Under the pieces are notes generated by a model. That model was not told the origin of the DNA. It ran no database searches and saw only the letters and a list, made by a program, of their open reading frames with translations. A DNA stretch of 64,000 nt from Paraburkholderia sp. UYCP14C (GTDB lineage Bacteria > Pseudomonadota > Gammaproteobacteria > Burkholderiales > Burkholderiaceae), in NCBI RefSeq assembly GCF_004197395.1, contig NZ_SELS01000020.1:84805-148804 (forward strand), given 5' to 3'. The position numbers and the translations under genes were made by a program. This document shows, piece after piece, positions 27,614-36,081 of the stretch (position 1 is its first letter; each line of letters starts with the position of its first letter).

Positions 27614-29672
27614 AGCGAACCTCGTGCAGCTCAGCCGTCGAACGTGCGGACAGCGAGGACAACAAAGCGGGAATGTCGTCGTCGTGCGGGACGAACGGCG
27701 AGTTGTCGCGCGGAATGCAGAAGGTGCTCTTGATCAGGAACTTCTTCGTTGCGACGTACAGGTTCTCCGGCACCTTCTGTCCGGTCGATACGTAATGCAC
27801 CGGCAGCTTGTAGCGGATCACCGTATCGAGCACGCCGCCGAGGTTGGTCGCTTCGTCGAGCTTGGTCAGGATGCAGCCGACGAGCGGGTGCTGGTCCGTC
27901 GCGCGCTGATAGGCCTGCACGACTTCGTTCAAGGTGTCGCCGTGACTGGTCGCGTTGAGCAGCAACAGACGCTGCACCGGTTGGCCCGCGCGGCTCAGCA
28001 TCGCGATCTGGTCGGACACGAGGCGGTCGCGCTGGCTCATGCCGATGGTGTCGATCAGCACGATGTGCTTGTTGCGCAGCTCGGAGAGCGCGAGTTGCAG
28101 ATCGGCGCTGTCCTTCACCGCATGCACCGAGACGCCGAGGATCTTGCCGAAGATACGCAGCTGTTCGTGACCGCCGATGCGGTAGCTGTCGGTCGTCAGC
28201 AGCGCCACCTTGCTTGCGCCGAAGCGCATCACGCAGCGCGCGGCGAGCTTCGCGGTGGTCGTCGTCTTGCCGACGCCGGTCGGCCCCATCAGCGCGAACA
28301 CGCCGCCGCGCTCCATCAGCGCGTCTTCGTCCTCCATCACCGGCAGGTTCGATTCGAGCACCGTGCGCACCCACTCCATGCCGCCGTCCATCGTGTCGAC
28401 ATCATCGGGCATGTTGTCGACCATCATCTGCACGAGCTGCGCGGAAAAGCCCGCGGCGAACAGATGCTTGGTGAGCGCGGCGCGGGCGGGATTGCGGCGC
28501 TGTCGCTCGCCCCACAGCAGACCCGCGAAGTGCTCTTCCATCATGTCGCGCATCGACGACAGCTCGTTCATCACGGTGTCCTTGACGACCTGCTCCATGC
28601 GCCCCTTGATCGCTTCGGCGACGGCGGCCGGCGTGCGGGTTTCGTCGGTAGCGGACGGCACGGGCGCGATCTTCTGCGCGGCGCGGCGCGCGGCGACTTC
28701 GGCGGCTTCGCGCGCCCAGTCGGGCGTATCGATCACCGGCGGCACGGCGGCCGGCCGCGCGTCGACCGCGCTGCCGAGGCCTTTGGCGGTCGCCACGGCC
28801 GGCGTCATCGCGGCAAGGCGCGCGCTGTATTGGCCGCTTTGTTGCTGCTGCTCGGCCGCGATGCGGCGAGCGTGATCGATCAGCCACGGATTCGACTCGG
28901 CCATCGTGCGCGGTGCGGCTTCGCTTGATGTCACAGCCGACGATGCCGGCACGCCGGCGGCCTTCAGCAGATCCGCGCGGATGTCTTTCGTCAGGCGCGC
29001 GGCCGCGGCGCGGGCGCTTGCACCGGAAGGTGTGGCGGGAGCGGCGGAGGTGGCGTTTGCCGCGACTGCCGCGGAGGTGACGGTTGTGCCCATCGCGCCT
29101 ATCGCGCCCGTTACGCGTGGCAGCGCGGTCGCTGACGCGGAGGCTGCGCTGCGCGCGGAATGCGTGGTGGGATAGACAGCCGAGCTTGCAGCCAGGCTTG
29201 CTGCCGAGTTCGTGGCGGCCGACGCTGCTTCATTCGCGGACAACAGGTTGACCGCCTGGCTGACCGCCGACTTGAGCGTCGCCTTGTTCGCCGGGCCGGC
29301 CACGAAATCCGCAGCCGGATGCGCCGGCTCGATCACCGGCATCGCTTCGGCACCTGCTTCCGGGCTCGCCCCGAACACCGACGAAAACACGTCCGGCATC
29401 GCGCTCGCGTACGGGTTCGTCGGCGCCGCGGACAAGCCGCGCGGCGCGAGCGTCGATGCCGCGCCTGAGCCCGTGCCGAGCGCCGCGGCCTGCGCGCCTT
29501 CGCGCGCTTTCGGCGTGATCGCGGCGAGATCGCTATCGGCGAGCGCGACGATTTCGACGCTGCCGTCGTCCATCGTGCGATTCGACAGCACGACCGCATC
29601 GGGGCCCAGTGCTTCGCGAACGAGACGCAACGCATCGCGACTGGTAGCACCGACAAATTTACGAATGTTCAA
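27606..29672 (-). CDS. flhF: SRP-type GTPase FlhF, flagellar placement
   Basis: FlhF is an SRP-family GTPase that sets flagellar position or number with FlhG. N-terminus: MNIRKFVGATSRDALRLVREALGPDAVVLSNR. A long Ala/Ser/Thr-rich central region (about residues 80-350) of low complexity is followed by the NG domain: P-loop GPTGVGKTTTTAKLAAR, then LLTTDSYRIGGHEQLR, then LIDTIGMSQRD (the DTxG motif) and TKLDEATNLGG. At 688 residues it is much longer than most FlhF proteins because of the linker. A terminator separates it from flhA, so it probably has its own promoter within 29673-29885. Confidence 0.96.
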   Translation of the reverse strand: MNIRKFVGATSRDALRLVREALGPDAVVLSNRTMDDGSVEIVALADSDLAAITPKAREGAQAAALGTGSGAASTLAPRGLSAAPTNPYASAMPDVFSSVFGASPEAGAEAMPVIEPAHPAADFVAGPANKATLKSAVSQAVNLLSANEAASAATNSAASLAASSAVYPTTHSARSAASASATALPRVTGAIGAMGTTVTSAAVAANATSAAPATPSGASARAAAARLTKDIRADLLKAAGVPASSAVTSSEAAPRTMAESNPWLIDHARRIAAEQQQQSGQYSARLAAMTPAVATAKGLGSAVDARPAAVPPVIDTPDWAREAAEVAARRAAQKIAPVPSATDETRTPAAVAEAIKGRMEQVVKDTVMNELSSMRDMMEEHFAGLLWGERQRRNPARAALTKHLFAAGFSAQLVQMMVDNMPDDVDTMDGGMEWVRTVLESNLPVMEDEDALMERGGVFALMGPTGVGKTTTTAKLAARCVMRFGASKVALLTTDSYRIGGHEQLRIFGKILGVSVHAVKDSADLQLALSELRNKHIVLIDTIGMSQRDRLVSDQIAMLSRAGQPVQRLLLLNATSHGDTLNEVVQAYQRATDQHPLVGCILTKLDEATNLGGVLDTVIRYKLPVHYVSTGQKVPENLYVATKKFLIKSTFCIPRDNSPFVPHDDDIPALLSSLSARSTAELHEVRFG

Positions 29673-29884
29673 GCTGGACCCCCGATGAGGTATACGGACT
29701 GACGGACCGGCAATACACCGCTTCCCATTGCGATCAATTATTGCGAAAGGCGTCGGGCGACGATCGATGGATAAAGACCGTTAAAGGTGGGCAATTCGCG
29801 CGATGGACGCACGGCGGACACGTCGCGTGACGCGGCCCGCAATGGCGCTTTTACCGACCCGACCGCGTGCGCAATCCGAAGCGA

Positions 29885-29920
29885 AAACAAAAACCGGCGC
29901 CACACTGGAGCGCCGGTTTT
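29885..29920 (-). terminator. Terminator between flhA and flhF
   Basis: Perfect 11-bp stem (29890-29900 with 29910-29920, loop of 9); the - strand transcript continues TGTTTTCG. It lies about 35 bases after the flhA stop. Confidence 0.82.
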
Positions 29921-29954
29921 CGTGATATCCACCGCCGCGAGCGAGCGGTCTTCG

Positions 29955-32057
29955 TCAGCCGTGCGCGCCGATCAGATTCACCACCTTGACGTTGCGCGTA
30001 TCGGGCACTTCCGCATACGACAGCACCTTCAGCTGCGGCAGACTGCGGCGCAGGAAGCGCGCGAGCATCGGCCGCAACGCGTGCTGCACGAGCAGCACCG
30101 GCGCGAGGCCGAGGTTCTGCTGACGCGTCATCGCTTTCTGCGTTTCGGTGAGCAGCGTGTTCGCGAGACCCGGTTCGAGGCCCGGGTTCGGTCCTGTCGA
30201 TAGCGCCTGCGACAGCACCCGTTCGAGGTTCGCGTCGAGGCCCATCACCTGCATGTCGGTGGTGCCGGGGAACCACTGCTGCGTGATCGCGCGGCCCAAT
30301 GCGAGCCGCACCGCGGCGGTGAGGTCGTGCGGGTCGGTGATCTTGCTCGCGTGCTCGGCGAGCGCTTCGAGGATCGTGCGCAGATCGCGGATCGGCACGC
30401 CTTCTTCGAGCAGGTTCTGCAGCACTTTTTGCAGCGTGGTGAGCGGCAGCATCTTCGGCACCAGATCGTCGACGAGCGACGCGGTGTCCTTCTGCATCCG
30501 CTCGATCAGCGCCTGCACCTCGCGGCGGCCGAGCAGCTCCGACGCGTGCGTGACGACGAGGTGATTCAGGTGCGTCGCGACCACCGTGCTCGAATCGACG
30601 ACCGTGTAGCCGTACACCTGCGCCTGTTCGCGCAGGTTCGTATCGATCCAGATCGCGGGCAGGCCGAACGCCGGATCCTGGGTCGGCGTGCCCGGCAGCG
30701 CGGCCGATACCTGCCCGGGGTTGATCGCGAGCCACTGGCCCGGATACGCCTCGCCCGAGCCGACTTCGACCCCCTTCAGCGCAATGCGATAGCCGTTCGG
30801 CCGCAATTCGAGGTTGTCGCGGATATGAATGACCGGCGGCAGAAAGCCGATTTCCTGTGCGAACTTCTTGCGGATGCTCTTGATCCGCTTCAGCAGCTCG
30901 CCGTCCGAGTTCTTGTCGACGAGCGGAATCAGCCGGTAGCCGACTTCGAGGCCGAGCGTGTCGATCATCGTCACGTCGTCCCAGCTCGCCTCGGCGTTTT
31001 CGACCGGCGCCAGCGCGGCCGGCGCGACATCGACGAGCGCCGGCGCGTTCTTGCGCTCCTCGGCGCGCTTCTTCATCATGCGGCCGAGCTGGATCAGGCC
31101 GCCGCCGAGAATCAGGAACGCGAAGTGCGGCATGCCCGGAATCAGGCCCATCAGCACGAGAATGCAGCCGGTGATCATCAGCACGCGCGGGTTCGTGAAC
31201 AGCTGGCCGGTCAGCTGCGTGCCGATATCCTCGTTGGTCGCGACGCGCGACACGATCACGCCGGCCGCCGTCGAAATCACCAGCGACGGAATCTGCGCGA
31301 CGAGGCCGTCGCCGATCGTCAGCAGCGTGTAGTTCTTGCCCGCCGCGGCAAAGCTCATGTCGTGCTGGACCATCCCGACGATCAGCCCGCCGATGATGTT
31401 GATCACCATGATCAGCAGACCGGCGATCGCATCGCCGCGCACGAACTTGCTCGCGCCGTCCATCGAGCCGTAAAACTCGGCTTCCTGCGAGACTTCCGCG
31501 CGCCGCTTGCGGGCCTGCTCTTCGTTGATGAGACCCGCGTTCAGATCGGCGTCGATCGCCATCTGCTTGCCGGGCATCGCGTCGAGCGTGAAGCGCGCCG
31601 ACACTTCCGCGATCCGCCCCGCGCCCTTCGTGATCACCATGAAGTTGATCACCATCAGGATGATGAAGACGACGATACCGACCGCGAAATTGCCGCCCAC
31701 GAGGAAGTGGCCGAACGACTCGATCACCTGGCCGGCCGCGTCGGGACCGGTATGGCCTTCGAGCAGCACGATTCGCGTGGACGCGACGTTCAGCGACAGC
31801 CGCAGCAGCGTCGAGAACAGCAGCACGCTCGGGAACGCGGCGAAGTCGAGCGGCTTCATCGTGTACATGCTGACGAGCAGCACCATCACCGACAGCGCGA
31901 TGTTGAAGGTGAACAGCAGATCCAGCAGGAACGGCGGCAACGGCAGAATCATCATGCCGAGGATCATGCAGATCAGCACCGGCCCGGCGAGGGCGCGCAG
32001 GTTGGTGCTGTTCAGCGCATCCGGCCGTCGGGCGAGGAAACCGGCGCGAACGTTCAT
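29955..32057 (-). CDS. flhA: Flagellar export gate protein FlhA
   Basis: FlhA is the large export-gate component that uses the proton motive force and docks chaperone-substrate complexes. The N-terminal half has about eight membrane segments (LICMILGMMILPLPPFLLDLLFTFNIALSVMVLL...) and the FHIPEP-family block RIAEVSARFTLDAMPGKQMAIDADLNAGLI. The C-terminal ~350 residues form the cytosolic substrate-binding domain. 700 residues, normal. Its start overlaps the flhB stop by 4 bases. Confidence 0.98.
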   Translation of the reverse strand: MNVRAGFLARRPDALNSTNLRALAGPVLICMILGMMILPLPPFLLDLLFTFNIALSVMVLLVSMYTMKPLDFAAFPSVLLFSTLLRLSLNVASTRIVLLEGHTGPDAAGQVIESFGHFLVGGNFAVGIVVFIILMVINFMVITKGAGRIAEVSARFTLDAMPGKQMAIDADLNAGLINEEQARKRRAEVSQEAEFYGSMDGASKFVRGDAIAGLLIMVINIIGGLIVGMVQHDMSFAAAGKNYTLLTIGDGLVAQIPSLVISTAAGVIVSRVATNEDIGTQLTGQLFTNPRVLMITGCILVLMGLIPGMPHFAFLILGGGLIQLGRMMKKRAEERKNAPALVDVAPAALAPVENAEASWDDVTMIDTLGLEVGYRLIPLVDKNSDGELLKRIKSIRKKFAQEIGFLPPVIHIRDNLELRPNGYRIALKGVEVGSGEAYPGQWLAINPGQVSAALPGTPTQDPAFGLPAIWIDTNLREQAQVYGYTVVDSSTVVATHLNHLVVTHASELLGRREVQALIERMQKDTASLVDDLVPKMLPLTTLQKVLQNLLEEGVPIRDLRTILEALAEHASKITDPHDLTAAVRLALGRAITQQWFPGTTDMQVMGLDANLERVLSQALSTGPNPGLEPGLANTLLTETQKAMTRQQNLGLAPVLLVQHALRPMLARFLRRSLPQLKVLSYAEVPDTRNVKVVNLIGAHG

Positions 32058-33289
32058 GCGGAGGCTCCCTTATCGTCGTTGCTAGTGGCGTCGTTGGCGT
32101 TGTCGTCGGCCGGGTTCAGCGTGTCGGCGGCTTCCTCGGCGGCGTCCTCGTCCGAGACGCCGCCCTTGTCGAGTTCGGGCGGCACCTCGAGATCGGTCGG
32201 CGCGACCGGAGCGTCGCCGCCCTCGGCCTTGAAGCGGCGCAGCTGATAGACCCATGCGAGCACTTCCGCGACCGCGCCGTAAAGCGGCCCGGGAATCTCG
32301 CGATTCAGATCGACGTTGTGATAGAGCGCTCGCGCGAGCGGCGGCGCTTCGAGCAGCGGCACGTTGTTTTCGGTCGCGATCTCGCGAATCCGCGCGGCCA
32401 CCAGGTTCACGCCCTTCGCGACCACCTTCGGCGCGCGCATCTCGCCATCGGTGTATTGCAGCGCGACCGCGAAGTGCGTCGGGTTCGTCACGACCACGTC
32501 GGCCTTCGGCACCTGGGCCATCATGCGGCGTCGCGCGATCGCGCGCTGCTGCTGGCGAATCTTGCCCTTGATGTGCGGATCGCCTTCGCTCTCGCGATGC
32601 TCGCGCTTCACTTCTTCCTTCGTCATGCGCAGCTTCTTGTGGAACGACCACAGCTGGTACGGCACATCGAGCGCGGCCACCGCGAACATACCGGCCACCG
32701 TCATGCCGCAGCACACCGCGATCAGATGCATGGAGTTGGCGAGCGCGAGATGGAGCGGCTGCGTCGCGAGCGCGAGGAATTGCTCATGGCGATTCCAGAT
32801 CGCCGTGCCGCCGATGATACCCACCACCAGCGTCTTCGCGAGCGACATGCCGAGCTGGATCGGCCCGTTGATCGAAAACATGCGGCCGAGGCCCTCGATC
32901 GGGTTCAGCCGGCTGAACTTGGGCTCGAAGCCTTTCGCCGACAGCTGCCAGCCGCCCAGCGCCATCGGCGCGAGCAGCGCGGCAAGTCCGGTGAAGCCGA
33001 GGATCGGCACCAGCGCCGAGAGTCCTTCGCGGCTTGCGGCGCCCGCGCCGATCAGCATGCGGCTGGTGTCGAACGCGCCGGCGTGGTTGAACGTGAGCGA
33101 CGCCCGCAGCATGTTCTGCAAATGCTCGCCGATGCTGCCCGACATGCCCCACACGCCGTAAAACCCGGCTGCGAGCAGCGCGAATGTCGACAGCTCCCGC
33201 GAACGCGCAACCTGCCCCTCCTCGCGCGCCTTCTGCAGGCGCCGAGGGGTGGCGGATTCGGTTTTTTCGAGGTCGCTATCCTCTGCCAC
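32054..33289 (-). CDS. flhB: Flagellar export specificity switch FlhB
   Basis: FlhB controls the switch from rod/hook to filament substrates. N-terminus: AEDSDLEKTESATPRRLQKAREEGQVARSREL, followed by four membrane segments. The autocleavage motif NPTH is intact (VVTNPTHFAVALQY). The acidic C-terminal tail (about 50 residues, Asp/Asn/Ala-rich) is an extension beyond enteric FlhB, giving 411 residues. It heads the flhBA unit. Confidence 0.97.
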   Translation of the reverse strand: MAEDSDLEKTESATPRRLQKAREEGQVARSRELSTFALLAAGFYGVWGMSGSIGEHLQNMLRASLTFNHAGAFDTSRMLIGAGAASREGLSALVPILGFTGLAALLAPMALGGWQLSAKGFEPKFSRLNPIEGLGRMFSINGPIQLGMSLAKTLVVGIIGGTAIWNRHEQFLALATQPLHLALANSMHLIAVCCGMTVAGMFAVAALDVPYQLWSFHKKLRMTKEEVKREHRESEGDPHIKGKIRQQQRAIARRRMMAQVPKADVVVTNPTHFAVALQYTDGEMRAPKVVAKGVNLVAARIREIATENNVPLLEAPPLARALYHNVDLNREIPGPLYGAVAEVLAWVYQLRRFKAEGGDAPVAPTDLEVPPELDKGGVSDEDAAEEAADTLNPADDNANDATSNDDKGASA

Positions 33290-33466
33290 AAAGCTCTCCA
33301 GTCGGCCGAGGCACGGCGCCTCTTTCCAGTGACAGCGATTATTCCCGCTCGACGCAAGCGCCGATCGTCGGATAAGGGCGGAGAAACGGGGGTATTTCGA
33401 CGGATGACCGGAAAGCTTGCGCGTATCTCACGCGCGAGCCTTCCGGCATTGAAGCGACGTGCGGCT

Positions 33467-34771
33467 TCAGTAGCCGACGAACGGGGAGGGACCGCCGCTG
33501 GCGGTCTGATCGAGGTGGTAGTACACGTGGCGGCCGTAGAAGAACGGCAGACCGAGGTCGAAGCTGGCATTGCCGCCGATCTGGCCGGCGAGGTTGTTGA
33601 ACGCGAAGTTGCTGCCGTTGGAGAACAGCGTCTGCGCATTCAGGATGCCGATGCTCGCGACCGCCGACACTTTGTTCAAGCCCACCAGCGTGACCGTGCG
33701 GGTCTGCGCCGACGACGGGCAATAGAAGCCCGCGAACTGGCTGCCGCACAGCGTGAGCGAGCTGTCGCCGAAGAAATACGCGTTCGAGCCGGAATCGAGG
33801 AATGCCTGGACGGTCGTGCCGTTGAAGGTGCTGTTGTTGAGGTCGCCGAACGCGTCGGTCGTGAACACCTGCGCCGCGGCAAGCGGGTTGTTGCCCTGCG
33901 TGCCGATGCCGAACACCAGCGTGCCGGTCGCCGATGCCTGCCCGGTGTTCGACACCGGTGCCATCTGCACGATCACGCCGTTGTTGTCGAGCGGGAAGTT
34001 CGCGACCGGATTGGCGATCTGTTGCGTGAGCGGCACCGCGGTGCGCGTGCACGACGTGCCGCCCGGGCAGGCGAAGTAGTTGCTGTAGTTCGCCGCGGTC
34101 GCCGGATTCGCGCAGGTCGCGCCGCAATCGGTCGGCGCGGTGCCGATGCCGAGAATGCCGTTCGCGCCCAGATCGCCGACCGTGTTTTCGGGCGCGCCGC
34201 TCCCGCAGCTCGTGGGTACGGTGCTCGCGGCCTTGTCGCCGATGATCTGCAGCGGGATGGCGCTGGTCGTCGTTTCGCCGCCGAGCGTCACGATCGCGGT
34301 ACGCACCGAGCCCCACGTGAAACCGTCCGCGAACGTCGCGCACTCGGCGAGCTGCGCGCCGTTGCTGCCGATCGTGCTGACCGGCAACGCGCCGAGCAGC
34401 GTCGAATTGAGCACCGAGCCGACCACACGCAAGCCGAACGAGCCGGTGTCGAGCTGGATGTTGTTGATCGTCTGGCAGTTGGAGGTCGAGCCCGGCGCGC
34501 AGATCCTCACGCTGACGGTGGGGATGTTGATCACACCGGCCGCGCCCCGCCCGACCGTGATCGGCACCGTGTTCGACGCGTTCGCGGAGATCGGCTGCTG
34601 GGTCGGGCTGGGCGGCAGCGAGCCGCCGTTCAGTCCGTCCGACGAGCCGCCGCCACTGGAGTTGTTGTCGCTGCCGCCGCCGCCGCACGCGACGAGTGTT
34701 GCCGTCAGCAGCACGGCGAGCGCGGCCTGCATCCAGCCTTTGAGATTCGCGGTCGTGAGCATGGTTCGCAT
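33467..34771 (-). CDS. DUF3443 lipoprotein with pepsin-like motifs
   Basis: The product is a predicted lipoprotein: signal sequence and lipobox LVAC (Cys29), then a Gly/Ser/Asn linker. It matches the Burkholderiales DUF3443 family, which I know as uncharacterised. Within it are NIQLDTGSFGLRV (DTG at 108-110), NGILGIG (205-210), AFLDSGSNAYFF (DSG at 326-328) and, near the end, DLGLPFFYGRHVYYHLD. This is the order of landmarks in two-lobed pepsin-type aspartic peptidases, so a peptidase fold is inferred, not known. The start at 34771 follows GAGG. It is the second gene of a pair with a DUF2844 protein. Confidence 0.85.
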   Translation of the reverse strand: MRTMLTTANLKGWMQAALAVLLTATLVACGGGGSDNNSSGGGSSDGLNGGSLPPSPTQQPISANASNTVPITVGRGAAGVINIPTVSVRICAPGSTSNCQTINNIQLDTGSFGLRVVGSVLNSTLLGALPVSTIGSNGAQLAECATFADGFTWGSVRTAIVTLGGETTTSAIPLQIIGDKAASTVPTSCGSGAPENTVGDLGANGILGIGTAPTDCGATCANPATAANYSNYFACPGGTSCTRTAVPLTQQIANPVANFPLDNNGVIVQMAPVSNTGQASATGTLVFGIGTQGNNPLAAAQVFTTDAFGDLNNSTFNGTTVQAFLDSGSNAYFFGDSSLTLCGSQFAGFYCPSSAQTRTVTLVGLNKVSAVASIGILNAQTLFSNGSNFAFNNLAGQIGGNASFDLGLPFFYGRHVYYHLDQTASGGPSPFVGY

Positions 34772-34785
34772 CGTCGTCCTCGCCG

Positions 34786-35331
34786 TTACTGGATGTCGGA
34801 ACCGCTGACGCCGGCCGGCAGCGCGGACGGCAGCCACGCGACGCCGCTGAAGGCGCCCATGTGGCCGCCCGAACGCACCATGACGCTGGTGCCGTCGACG
34901 GCGACCGGCCCCCGCGCGTTGCCGCGCGCGGCCCGCACGGCCTTCACGCCGGCCACGTACTGCGGGAAATAACTGCCGAGCAGATCACTGAGATCGGGCA
35001 TTTGCGGACCATGCCACGCAATGCCGAATACCGCGCCGCTCGCGCCCAGGTATTCGCGCACCACGGTGCCGTTGCCGAAGGTGGTCTCGCGTACCGTGTA
35101 GGAAGCGGAAGAAGACGAGGTGGAAGACGCCGCGCTCGCTTCGGAACGCATCACACCTTGAGTCGAGCCGCTGGCGGGCTGCACCACGCGGGACGACACC
35201 GACGCGTCGGAGGGGGGTGTGAGCGGCGCGCTGCCCAGCGCCGCATGCGCCGACTGCGCGGCCGTCAGGACCAGTATCGAACATGGCAACACGAGCGCCG
35301 AGATTCCGGCGCGACGAAAGCGACTCCACAT
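34786..35331 (-). CDS. DUF2844 family exported protein
   Basis: A 181-residue exported protein: signal peptide ending near QSAHAALG (about residue 31), a Ser/Ala-rich linker, then a domain with VREYLGASGAVFGIAWHGPQMPDLSDLLGSYFPQYV, which I recognise as DUF2844. The start MWSRFRR follows GGGAGGAG; an in-frame Met nine codons upstream lacks such a site. It lies 14 bases before the DUF3443 gene, so they are co-transcribed. The pair recurs in Burkholderiales; function unknown to me. It interrupts the flagellar cluster between flhB and fliT. Confidence 0.85.
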   Translation of the reverse strand: MWSRFRRAGISALVLPCSILVLTAAQSAHAALGSAPLTPPSDASVSSRVVQPASGSTQGVMRSEASAASSTSSSSASYTVRETTFGNGTVVREYLGASGAVFGIAWHGPQMPDLSDLLGSYFPQYVAGVKAVRAARGNARGPVAVDGTSVMVRSGGHMGAFSGVAWLPSALPAGVSGSDIQ

Positions 35332-35696
35332 GACGATGCTCCTCCCGAGCCGCGGCACACTTCGCCGATTGCGCGAACCGGCCGCTTATAGGCAGATGAT
35401 ACGGCACCGCCGTGGCCGCAACCCCGAGGGGCGCCTGCACCGGGCGACCCGCCCGGCGCAGAACTGGCTGGGCGCCGTATCGCAATGTCCCCGTAGTATG
35501 CCTGTGGATTCTTTCAGCCGGCGAAATTCGCGCCAGCTAGCGTGACTTACCGCCTATTACAGGTGGGATACCGTGCGGAAGATATATATTCGTGCGCATT
35601 GATGCGTATATGGCACGAATCGCAGGGAGCAACCTCGGCGCACGCGACAGGGTAGGCCGCGACCTCAAAGACGACAGGGATGTCAGCTCCAATACG
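35332..35696. other. Non-coding leader upstream of the DUF2844/DUF3443 pair
   Basis: No gene is seen. It contains an AT-rich patch (GATATATATT at 35581-35590) and an 8-bp inverted repeat ATTCGTGC...GCACGAAT (35588-35595 and 35613-35620, 17-base spacer) that could be an operator for the exported pair. The spacing to the gene start (about 255 bases) is long. Confidence 0.4.
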
Positions 35697-35727
35697 CAAA
35701 AGCCCCTGACCGCAACGATACAGGGGC
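35697..35727 (-). terminator. Terminator after fliT
   Basis: Stem GCCCCTG/CAGGGGC (35702-35708 and 35721-35727) with TTTTG on the - strand, 37 bases after the fliT stop. It ends the fliC-fliD-fliT stretch. Confidence 0.75.
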
Positions 35728-35763
35728 GTGCTGGGCGCCAGCCTTCGCTTCAGAAGGTCGTGA

Positions 35764-36063
35764 TCAGAGATGCGCGACGCGCTCGTACTGGCTTGCCACG
35801 CGGACCGCCCGCATCGCCCGTGTGTACTCGGTGGCGAGTTCGCTCTGTGCAGTCTCGGCGTATCCGAGGATCATGCGATCGAGGGCAAGCAGCGCCTTGA
35901 GCTTGTCGATCGACTCCGCCGGCTGCTGCGCGGCGAGCGACATCACGAGCGGCGAGCGCTCGCTCGCTAGATCTGCCGCCCTCGGCCAGTCGCCGACGGC
36001 CGTCGCCAGCTCGATGTCTTTCGTGAGCTGCAGGATCCGATCGAGGGATGCGGGGGCTTGCAT
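35764..36063 (-). CDS. fliT: FliD export chaperone FliT-like protein
   Basis: FliT is a small helical chaperone for the filament cap protein FliD, and in enterics also an anti-FlhDC factor. The 99-residue product is almost entirely helical (LDRILQLTKDIELATAVGDWPRAADLASERSPLVMSL) and contains the W-x2-A-x2-L-x2-ER pattern typical of FliT. Sequence conservation is weak in this family; position 18 bases after fliD supports the call. Confidence 0.85.
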   Translation of the reverse strand: MQAPASLDRILQLTKDIELATAVGDWPRAADLASERSPLVMSLAAQQPAESIDKLKALLALDRMILGYAETAQSELATEYTRAMRAVRVASQYERVAHL

Positions 36064-36081
36064 GTCCTGTCGCCTCCCCGG

